Assembly: GCA_021292105.1 (NCBI GenBank)
Contig: CM037869.1
Span: 41,247,530-41,311,529, forward strand
Origin: Anadara kagoshimensis
Taxonomy: Eukaryota; Mollusca; Bivalvia; Arcoida; Arcidae
DNA: 64,000 nucleotides
Reading direction: 5' to 3'
Shown here: in pieces, positions 55,120-64,000 of the stretch
Numbering within the stretch: the stretch's first letter is position 1
Layout of the letters: each line of letters begins with the position of its first letter
Program-made: the position numbers and the translations under genes
Notes under the pieces: model-generated
What the model was told of the DNA's origin: nothing
Databases searched by the model: none
The model's input: the letters and a program-made list of their open reading frames with translations, nothing else

Positions 55120-55352
55120 AAAGTACAGTACAGGCCGGTAAAAAGTTTAACACAAAGCTAAATAAGTGTCAAAATGGTAGAAAACATTTGCATGTCGTTA
55201 GCTGTATCTAGGAAGCTTTTTGGCAGCTAATATCTATCTCTCAACAGTCTTTTGGCCAATGGCGAGTATCTCGGTCATTCGGCTGTCAAGTATACCCTCC
55301 TTTTCCTTTTGTAAGCTCATTGTTGATTTTTCGACAAGTCTGTAGTGCAATG
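55120..55352. mobile_element. Family A TIR element, diverged
   Basis: Left TACAGTACAGGCCGG plus 'aaagtttaacacaaagct' and right 'gatttttcgacaagtctgta'. Confidence 0.75.
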
Positions 55353-55579
55353 GCATAATGCAACAACGTGAATACTGGAAAAAAGACATTTGCAGTTCAA
55401 ATAACTGACATTACAAAAGGATAAAGGAGACAAAAACAAACCAACATGGCATAAACTATATATGTAGTCAAGAAGCTAGATTAACACGTCTTTGGGTCAC
55501 CAATTATAAATCTCATCAGTTAAGAAAATTGTCTAAAAAGCGTCAAAACCGTATTCGAGGGTGGTAACGAAGTTATGTT

Positions 55580-55775
55580 GGACGAACAACAGTCAAATGT
55601 ATTCATACATATAACATGGCGGATATAGTAAGCTAGATAGCATGCGCGTACCCTTCTGGAGTACCCAGTTGTTTCTATTGCCAGCTTAAATTCAGAGTTT
55701 ATTTTAATTTGCCAGTTTCCAAAGTTTTAAATTTGCTTTTGTAAAGTTTCATTTGAACATAAACTGATTTGTTTG
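55580..55775 (-). repeat. Family C copy, diverged
   Basis: 'acatggcggatatagtaagc', 'acccttctggagtacccag' and 'aatttgccagtttccaaagt'. Confidence 0.65.
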
Positions 55776-56154
55776 TTATTAATTTAGAAACAATGATGGT
55801 TCATTGAATATTCAAATAAAACATTCTGATATAAAAGTTACATATTATCAAGAAATTCAATTGTTTCAAACGCTTTTCTAAAAATTCAGTTGCTGTATTA
55901 AATAATAAATTTAGCGTATTATACTATCCACATCAATTTCAATGTTTGTGACTCTTCACCCTATAGCTGGTGACGTTCCGATATAAATGAAGTATTCTTG
56001 AATTGGACATAAAGTTCCGATTCAGTCAATCTATTAATATTCTCTGAATGATGTTAAATATATTTTGAAATAACATTGAAAATGTATATAAACATATTTC
56101 TTTATTTTGTGTAAATTCACTTGAATTGTGATATGGGAAATAAATAACAGTAAG

Positions 56155-56260
56155 TTCGTGGTATATTAGCAAGCTGTCCCTTTCTGGAAACCCAGTTTCA
56201 CTTTCCTGGTGAAAGATCACGTTTTTAACCTAACTTGTCATGGTCAAAGATTAAACCTTT
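56155..56260 (-). repeat. Family C fragment
   Basis: 'tctggaaacccagtttcact', 'cctggtgaaagatcacgttt' and 'aacctaacttgtcatgg'. Confidence 0.65.
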
Positions 56261-56438
56261 AATTTTGAAATTATCATCCGTATCCATTTCGCTTTGAAAA
56301 CTAAACCAAAATTATTAAAACCTTCATGGTTCATGATGTAAAGAAATCGAATACCATCATTGGAATTTAAAGTTTTATATAGATCAATAACTTGGAACAC
56401 AATTTTGTCACAACTAATTTATTTACTATTTGCGTGAT

Positions 56439-56464
56439 ATTATTATTATTATTATTATTATTAA
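56439..56464 (+). repeat. (ATT)n microsatellite
   Basis: About eight ATT units. Confidence 0.92.
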
Positions 56465-56529
56465 TAGTATTTGCTTTCGAATTGCAATATTGCATTGATT
56501 AGTATGTTTGTTTTTTATTAATTAATCGA

Positions 56530-57140
56530 TATATATAACAAATAATATATGTCTAAATTGGCTGTCAGATGGAAACGTATATCTATTAACGATTTCAATA
56601 CTTAGAAAACTATTTTTCATCTAAATCTAGATAGCAAATGTCACAAATATTTACAAACAAGTCGGAAGAAGTGTAAATAAGATAACAACGGTCTATGGGA
56701 AAATTGTTATCATTTTCAAATCTTTTTTGAAATATTTAAAATGTTACAAATTATTATATTTATAGAATTCTCTCTTTCGCTTTTCTTTCAGAAACAAATC
56801 TTCCGTGGAAAATTTTTAAGTAATGGTTGATTATTCAATTTTAAAAAATAAATTTTGCATTCAAAGTGTATTTTTTACTATTCAAACTCAAAATAAAGTC
56901 AAACATTAATTAACGTTAAAATAATGTGAAACTGACTTAGAATTGTTTTTGTTTCTAAGCAATACTAAGGAAAGAAGTTTTTCTAAGTATGCCTAGTGAA
57001 ACGCGACACTGGTCCATCAAACAGGTTTTAGGTACAAAATATACAACTATTAATGCATCAAGAGTTAAGGATGCAGGACAATTTTCATTCTTCGAAAATA
57101 ATATTCGCTGCTCTACAATGTCGTGAAAATTTTTTGAAAA
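56530..57140. other. Intergenic, nothing recognised
   Basis: AT-rich. The stretch 56930-57030 ('ctaagcaatactaagg', 'agtgaaacgcgacactgg') may be a decayed foldback element. Confidence 0.35.
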
Positions 57141-57149
57141 GTACTTGAT

Positions 57150-57375
57150 GAACGTTGCAGTTGCATATTATGCATTTTGTACAAAGGTGACATATGTTTT
57201 TTTGATTCTTGCTATTTTGAGTTCAGTTGTTACGTTTTACGTTCAAATTAATCGCGTTATGCTGAAAAAAATCTTTAGTTGGCAACAGCTATTTCAACCA
57301 AAATTAAGGACAAAACGAAAACAAGTTAAGGAAAAAACAAGATATGGAAATAGGAGACACGTTCTATTTTTTTAA
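57150..57375 (+). other. Small open frame with one membrane segment, doubtful
   Basis: From ATG at 57148 the frame encodes about 74 residues: a hydrophobic helix (YVFLILAILSSVVTFYV) and a Lys/Arg-rich tail, with AATAAA overlapping the stop region. No family is recognised and no splice sites are clear, so it may be chance. Confidence 0.2.
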
Positions 57376-57589
57376 TAAATTTATGAAAATCCACTAGTTG
57401 TTTGCAAAATGTGTAGTTATATGTTGTAGTACTAACAAAAGGTTTTAAACTATTCCATTAAGTCAATTCAACAAATGAACTTAGACCACGCCAAACTACA
57501 ACTATATATATTTAAGCAAGGCCTACAAAAATTTTTATTTTTGTAACTGCAATGTTGTTAATAAAAACAATAGCTCCTCGGTCTCCTCG

Positions 57590-58010
57590 GTAGTTCTGGA
57601 AAAGTTCGACGCCCCATAGTTCCATGCTACGTTCATTCTTATTGTCCTCAAAAACTAGTTTAATCCCTCATGCTAAGTATTTCCTTAGCTGATTTCGGTA
57701 AAATATATTTGGTCCTTTGGGTTTCTTTTGAACATCTTGGAAAAAGTATCGGTTTCATAATTTTGTTCCAAGCACTACTGTTGAGAAACTTTATACCGAA
57801 ACGGCCGTCTAGTGCTATAAAAGTAAAACTGGTATAATATGTAATTTTACACGTGACGGGTGTTACTAGTTAGAAGGTGTTTACCATGTCCGAAGCATCC
57901 GGTCTCAAATCAATTATGGGAGCGAATATATTTAAATTTATTTGTCAGCTTTAAGGTATTTACTTTGGTTTTCGGATTGATTAGAACCTGGATTGGTTTG
58001 CTTGTGCACA
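57590..58010. repeat. Family C and family D mosaic
   Basis: A family C end (57600-57640, 'cgacgccccatagttccatg') is interrupted by a reverse family D unit (57655-57845, 'ccgaaacggccgtctagtgc') and resumes at 57847 ('acacgtgacgggtgttac' ... 'ggtctcaaatca'). Confidence 0.78.
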
Positions 58011-58572
58011 ATATCAAAACTTGCAATATTATAAGAGTTCTATAAAATGATGACGCCAAATTGAGACCTTTAATCGTAAAAAAGTTGGGTTTGTTACAAC
58101 TCAATTAATGGATAATGCTTTGTTTTCACGGTGTAAAATTTTCGCGGTTTGACAATGCCATTGTATTTGCGATTTCAAATTTTCGCAGTCTGATGTGATC
58201 AAATGGAAAGAGGTGGTGATCACCTAAAATGTTTACTAAATTCCTCAAAATGTTGTAATTTTGCAACGGTTTTATATTGGAGTGAATACACCGGACCGCA
58301 AAATTAGCGAAAATAAAACTACAATCAAATATAAGCATTATACATTACTAGTAAAAGTCAATAGATTAATTTTAACCACAATTCACTAATTATTACTGAC
58401 AAATCGTTTATTAATATAATGATTTAGAATAATTATAATAATTATAAAAGACTATTGATACACATCTGGTATCGATATTGATATAACAATCGTTATCTGG
58501 TTGGCATAATTAGACATTTTATAATGAGATAAATATAGTATTTCAAGCAACAAATATTTTGTTTTGATTTAT

Positions 58573-58870
58573 AATTATATATTATACCATTGTTAATTTT
58601 ACAGCACTAGTCGATCGTTTCGAAAAACCTTTCTTCATCAGTAGTGCTTGGGCCAAAATTGTGAAAACAAACTTTTTTCAAGGGTTTACAGATATCAAAA
58701 GACTAAAATATATTTAACCAAATTAAGCCAAGGAAATACTTTGCATGAGGAAGTTAGCTTTAGTGTTTGGGGATCTTAAGATTTTAACTTTTAGCTAACA
58801 GCAAGTTTAGACAGTTTTACATTTCTGACAATACAAAATTTATTGCCTACTATGTTTATAATACACTCGG
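58573..58870 (+). repeat. Family D copy
   Basis: 'ttataccattgttaatttta', 'cagcactagtcgatcgtttc', 'cttcatcagtagtgcttggg' and 'ttgcatgaggaagtt'. Confidence 0.82.
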
Positions 58871-58919
58871 GGATGCTAAGTCTTCTGCCTGTAATAAAAC
58901 AGAGCTATGATGAAATCTA

Positions 58920-59100
58920 TTTTAATTAACAAATGTTACATGTGGTTTGCTAGACAGAATGATCTTGCCTTGACAGAGCATGTGGCCTTATTTCCCTGGT
59001 GGAGGTCCACATGTTAAAATTAATTATTTTAATTTTTAAATTGTACTTTGTTTTTAGTGTTTGTGATTTGAACACGGTCCAGTATATTTCGGTTTTTTAT
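58920..59100 (-). repeat. Family C copy, diverged
   Basis: 'tttccctggtggaggtccac', 'gtgatttgaacacggtcc' and 'ttacatgtggtttgctagac'. Confidence 0.6.
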
Positions 59101-60430
59101 TCTTCATTATAACGGATAGCTAAAATTGCAAATTATTATCCAAATAGTAGCAAGAGAATTTCAGTTCGATCTCTCCATATATCAAAAAGTTGAGCATGCA
59201 AAATTATAATTTAACAAAAAAATTAAAAATGCTCAGTCTGTTCCTTTGTAATATCAGATAGATGTAATTACAAGTTTTAGTTTTAGTTTAACTAAAAACA
59301 AGAAAATTCCCACCTTCATTTATAGGTGTTTGGGATAGTTGTAATTTCAAATGTTTATCAATCCCAAAATTGAAATTCCAGAAGATCGAACTTACGGTAT
59401 TTCAGAAAATTAGAATTGCAAATTGCAAATTGAAATTAATATTTAAATTGATATATCAGGAATTTGAAATTACAAAATTATAATTTAACAACAATAAGGA
59501 AGATCTCTTGGTATTTCTGAAAGAAAAAATCATAGTTTTTTATTTTACCTAAAAACTAGGGCATCTCTAGATTGATCCTCGGTGTTGCAGAAAATTAGAA
59601 TTGCAAATTGAAAATAATATTGAAAGTGATATACATGTATCAGGAATTTGAAATTACAAAATTATAATTTAACAACAACAAGGAAGATCCATTGGTATTT
59701 TGGAAAGTTAAAATCATAGATTATATTTTAACTAAAATCAAGGACATCTCCAGATTGATCCTCGGTATTTGAGAAAGTTAAAATTGCATAATCATAACTG
59801 AACAAAACATAAAGGAAATTTCCAGCTTTATTCCTTATTATTTTGGATAACTGAAATTGCAATTGTAATTTATGTAAAAACAAAGAAATGTCCAGTTTCA
59901 TTCGTAGGTATTGCGGATAGTTGAAATGACAAATTTTAATTTAGATAAAACAGAAATGTTCAGTTCGATTCCTCGGTATTTCAGAAAATTGAAATTGCAA
60001 ATTATAATTTATCTAAAAATACGGAAGTTTCCAGGTTGAGTTCATCGTATTTCGAATAATTGAAATTATAAATTATAATTTCACTAAAAAGGCATTATTG
60101 TTCAGGCTTCAGAAGCCAATTTTGGAAACCATTTCTTGAAACTACTATTATTATTGTGACAAAACCAAAAACAAATGTTTTAAACTAAAAGTTATCTTCA
60201 TTATGACACTTTAAATTCCTGCATTTCTTAAAGATAAAAAGTTATTAAGATGTGAATGTTTAAGAAAAATCTTAGTTAAGAAATGATTGTGAAACTTCGG
60301 TTTTAAGCACAATTGAGATTACACATTATATAATTTAACTGAAAACGAGGAAAATATAGTTCAATCCATTTAGCATTTCAGAAAATTGAAAATCTCGGTA
60401 TTTCGGACAGTTGAAATAGCCCATTATACT
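59100..60430 (+). repeat. AT-rich minisatellite, about 70-bp units
   Basis: Variants of 'ctcggtatttcagaaaattg' followed by 'aaattgcaaattataattta' recur more than twelve times from 59330 to 60420. A higher-order block of about 183 bp (59395-59577) repeats immediately (59580-59760), sharing 'tatcaggaatttgaaattac'. Confidence 0.85.
60100..60300. mobile_element. Possible decayed family G element
   Basis: The right side 'aaaaatcttagttaagaaat' plus 'gattgtgaaacttcgg' resembles a family G arm; the left arm is barely recognisable. Confidence 0.45.
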
Positions 60431-60559
60431 CAAAATAAAGTTAAGGACCACATCAATGACATTAATTATTTTTGTAGAACCTAAATCATACCATCTTCAC
60501 ACTTCTCGTGATTTTATTTCATACACAAAAAATACTTCATTACATCATTTGCAACAAGC

Positions 60560-60960
60560 AGAAAACAAGAGCGTCTAGTGCTGTAAAAATTAAAACTGGT
60601 ATAATATGTAATTTAAACCCCTGACCCGATATCTCTGCTGGTGGCTGGTGCCCCGAGGATATCACTAACTCAGTAGGCAATAATTTTGTATTATTGTCAG
60701 AAATATACTATAATTGTCTAAATTTCCTGCAAGTTAAAATTTGAAATTTCTCAAAAACTAAGGTATACTCCCTCATGCAAAGTATTTCCTAAGCTTAATT
60801 TGGTAAAATATATTTTGGTCCTTTGGGTAAGTTTTCAACATCTTCAAAATAATTTTGGTTGCATAATTTTGGCCCAAGCACTACTGATGCGGAATTGCAT
60901 TCCGAAACGGCCGTCTAGTGCTGTAAAAATTAAAACTGGTATAATATGTAATTTACATTG
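60560..60960 (-). mobile_element. Family D element with direct terminal repeats
   Basis: 'gtctagtgctgtaaaaatta' plus 'actggtataatatgtaattt' occurs at 60572 and 60912. The interior (ctctgctggtggctggtgcc, actcagtaggcaataatttt) is the reverse complement of 48175-48460. Confidence 0.88.
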
Positions 60961-61149
60961 ATCCCTAACTTTTTTTGTTGAGTGTATTTTCGAAACAATT
61001 TAATAGTGCAAACGTTACCATACCTTTATTATTTTAGTATTGGAATTTAGACTTATTTAAAAATATCACCAAGTGTATCTATGGATTGCTATTTACTGTT
61101 TGTAAAATTATAGTGACGGCAGGCAGTTTAAGCTCTCCGTATTTTGACA

Positions 61150-61365
61150 AATTGAAACTATAATTTCCTAAAAGCTAATGTATACTTTCTCGTGCAAAGT
61201 ATTTCCTTTACTAAATTTGGTATAATATTGTATTCTCTGGGTATCTTTTCAACATTTTGAAAAATAAATGGTTTCACTATTTTGGTCCAAGCACTACTGA
61301 TGAGGAACTGTATTTCGAAACGACCGTCTGGTGCTGTAAAATTTAAACTGGTATAATATGTATTT
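61150..61365 (-). repeat. Family D copy, partial
   Basis: 'aagcactactgatgaggaac', 'cgaaacgaccgtctggtgct' and 'aactggtataatatgta'. The reverse open frame at 61158-61412 is inside it. Confidence 0.82.
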
Positions 61366-61369
61366 AGTC

Positions 61370-62480
61370 TGAAAACAGTAAACCGTTGCGCCCCAATGTA
61401 CAGCTCCTTCATGTTTTAATTGTTTAGTATTTTAGACTTATTAAAATTAACATCATGTCTTTCTTAGGATTTCAGGTTGTAAAATAAGGGGAGTTGATGG
61501 ACCCTCTAATAAAGTTAAAAACAAATTACTAATTGCCATAAAGTCATATTGCAAAGTAACCTTCTGCAGTTTTATAACCAGCGTCTTTTTTCGAGGATGC
61601 GTTTGTTTCACCTGTCTTTCCTAACGTAATTTTGGTTCCGAAAATGATTTTCTGTAGAAACTACTTTCTTATACTTCGATATTTTTATTTATTTTTCTGA
61701 CTGTAATTTCAAGTATTTGTGGCCAGAGATTAGATTTCATTCCACATTGTAAAACAAATATAATGATTTGATGAAAAAGATATGTCTAAAACTGTTCATT
61801 AGGGAACAATTTAGAGTTAAATACCGGTTTTAAAAATTAATTGTTATAGAATTGGTGTTATGCAAATCAAATGGAATAAAAATATTTGAAACTCTGAGGT
61901 ACACGTACGTACTTGACAACAGATCACATATGATCACATATTATATCAGTGTTAAATTTACAGCACTAGACGAGTTCTTTCTACACAATTGTGAAAACAA
62001 AAGGGGTTGAAAATATATTAAACAAACAAGAACCAGCAGAATAACACTAACGAAAACACTGAAAAAGACAATGAGTAAATACAGTATACGGTATAAGAAC
62101 CACTGATTAAAAATAACAACCTGTATTAAAGATGAATGTGCAGTGGTGTGTTTATTATACATTTTAAACACAAAAATAATTCGTTTATTATTGTATATCC
62201 AATTCATCATTTTTCTATAACACAAAGAAAAATTATTTTCATTTGTTATAATTCAATGTAAAGAAATTTTAAAGATAAATTCAGGAATTTAAATGCCAAC
62301 ACATCCGTATAAAGTAATTGAAATTAGCATCACACGGACGCAGGGAATTATTTTGTTTGAAAAATCATTTATTCAAAAGATATATTTTTGTTTCAAATCA
62401 AGTTGAAAAGAATTCGGAAAATTCCAGCTTATCGACAAATAAACTAATCACCACGAAATGCTACGAAAATTAAAAATAGC
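61370..62480. other. Intergenic, AT-rich; one family D end fragment
   Basis: A fragment at 61938-61975 ('acatattatatcagtgttaa', 'acagcactagacga') is family D. Nothing else was recognised. Confidence 0.45.
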
Positions 62481-62489
62481 GATTCACTG

Positions 62490-62720
62490 AAAATCAAAAA
62501 CAAACATACCGATCCATGTCCAAAGCACAATTCAAAAGCAAAGTAAAAATTTAAAACTGTCAAATAAGGTTAAACACGTGAACTTACACCATGGAAATGA
62601 GACTAGTTACTCCGGACGGGTGAGCACCTCCTGTTTAGCTAGCCTCAAAAGAATGGATACTTCAGTGAAAACTTTGAAAACTGTGAAATTTATTTAAAGC
62701 TTCCACCACGGAAGCGATGC
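62490..62720 (+). repeat. Family C copy with a second partial core
   Basis: 'aaacataccgatccatgtcc', 'aaacacgtgaacttacacca', 'tgtttagctagcc', then 'cttccaccacggaagcgatg'. Confidence 0.8.
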
Positions 62721-62804
62721 CGATTCATGCATTTTGTTAAAATCAAACTTAGTTGTTTTACATCAAAATATTTTTTATTCAATAAAAAATTATTTAATTT
62801 TCAT

Positions 62805-62935
62805 GTAAGCACCCTGTCTCACTTCTTTGGTGGAAGTTCACGTATCTAATTTTACATGTCAGTTCCAACGATTTTACTTTGCTTCTTGATTCTGATTCGG
62901 GCATGGATCAGTTTGTTTGTTTTTGATTATGTTAA
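62805..62935 (-). repeat. Family C fragment
   Basis: 'tgtctcacttctttggtgga', 'gttcacgtatctaat', 'ttttactttgcttcttgatt' and 'cgggcatggatcagtttg'. Confidence 0.8.
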
Positions 62936-62939
62936 AATG

Positions 62940-64000
62940 AACGAAACAGATTTCGAAAAATAAGCAGCTAGCAGAATATGCCAAAAATATAACTTTTGTC
63001 AACGTAGTAATTTTTTCACGAATTATATCTACAAGTAAAAGATACATTTCGCAATTGAATTGTTTTGTTGATATTTTTCAAAATGTTGGAAGATTGTACC
63101 ACTCGACTTTATTAGGCGCCATAAATAAGCTAGTTGAAAATTCAAAATATACATATATTATGCATGATGTTCTATACGTGTTGTTTCGTAATTAAAATTA
63201 ACGTTTCTTGGTTTCAGATAATGTTTTACCTCCATGAATACGTTTGACGAAATATGTCTTTCTTTGACGCCAATATACGTATTTTTATCACAACATGATG
63301 CAAATTATCTGTTGACATCACATCAGAATGAAAGTGTTGTTTATGAAATAAACAATGCTTTTATAATAAATGTAAACAAAAATATCTAAGAAAACTACAT
63401 TTTTTCTCAGCAAACATATGTCGCTAATTATGACCAAGATTACATATTTTGGGAGGGGAAACATGGTCAAAACCAAATTAATGACACAAATACTTACATT
63501 AAATTATCATAAAATAAAAATCACAAAATCATGTGGTGACATTACTTTGAATAAAAATTCCAGTGCAAATTATTATTCCAATGTAACATGTTTATTTTCC
63601 GCCTCATCGCAACTCATCTACCGGAAGACTCCGAGAACCTCCCGTTTGGCCAACATATTTCGATAGATCTATGAATATTTTACCCCCTTTTAATTCCACA
63701 TGATCAAACCTGGGTATAATCCCGTAAGATTTTGAACGCATGTACCTCCCTAATCCCCCGGATTAAAGGGTTAGTGAGTGTACCTTGGGTTTATTCAATT
63801 AAACACGGAATGAAAATTTTGCAAAATTTTCGTGTCATGGGAATAATTTTGTGTACATATATTTTTACTTGAAAGGCAAACTTTGAGGCGCTTTACACTA
63901 TATTTCGGATCTAATCGCGTAAAATAATTGCAATTTTTAATTTTTGGTATTCCTTATTCATGGTTATTGCAAAAATAAAAATGCGCATACTAATCGTGTA
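62940..64000. other. Window end, no gene recognised
   Basis: AT-rich. A plus-strand frame at 63418-63666 has no recognisable family and no clear splice sites. A palindromic 'aaaattttgcaaaatttt' occurs at about 63815. Confidence 0.4.

Noticed and set aside
61941..62225. 94-codon minus-strand frame
   Set aside because: Low-complexity hydrophobic translation of AT-rich DNA, with no splice or family support.

Overview
The window is AT-rich eukaryotic DNA with short coding exons, GT-AG introns and very dense non-autonomous repeats. The repeat types (tRNA-headed SINEs, TA-flanked foldback elements with a 'TATAAAGGCCACC' arm, modular short elements with a 'TAGCTAGCTA' core) look like those of lophotrochozoan, most likely bivalve mollusc, genomes. 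The species cannot be told from the sequence alone. All confident genes are on the + strand.

Layout. (1) 1-11.4 kb: the 3' four exons of a monocarboxylate-transporter-like (SLC16, major facilitator) gene, whose 5' end lies upstream of the window. Its 6.5-kb second visible intron is packed with copies of one TIR element (family A) and holds a SINE with a clean 12-bp target duplication. (2) 11.4-20.9 kb: intergenic, with repeats, a seven-unit tandem array (16.6-17.7 kb) and a dead Tc1-like (DD34E) transposon (18.3-19.7 kb). (3) 20.98-25.46 kb and 32.25-36.75 kb: two complete tandem four-exon genes for secreted NPC2/ML-domain sterol-binding proteins. Intron phases are the same (1,1,0), the three internal exon lengths match (76, 105, 173 nt), and 77 of 129 mature residues are identical in my gapless hand alignment. 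Intron 1 of the first copy holds about nine tandem repeats that include the end of exon 1 and its splice donor; one repeat still looks like a 24-nt mini-exon. (4) 36.75-64 kb: a 27-kb stretch without a confident gene, made of SINEs, foldback elements, AT-rich minisatellites (47.3-49.8 kb and 59.1-60.4 kb) and one candidate orphan exon (40.82-41.20 kb).

The repeat families recur across the window. Family A is the TACAGTACAGACCTGTC TIR element (about 13 copies). Family B is the 'ataaaggccacc' foldback element (6). Family C is a roughly 280-bp 'TAGCTAGCTA' element (roughly 35 full or partial copies, both strands). Family D is a roughly 350-bp unit with an 'ACGGCCGTTTCGG' motif, flanked by about 50-bp direct repeats. 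Family E is a roughly 300-bp inverted-repeat element (2). Family F is a roughly 230-bp CCCCC-ended element (2). Family G is a 255-bp foldback with near-perfect 48-bp arms. No intact transposase or reverse transcriptase was seen.

The genes do not form an operon. The two NPC2 copies are a local gene family for lumenal or secreted lipid/sterol transfer. The transporter is an unrelated neighbour. I see no clearly new multi-gene system; the most unusual signals are the exon-derived array in NPC2 intron 1 and the filled/empty-site pair of family G inside a duplicated minisatellite block.
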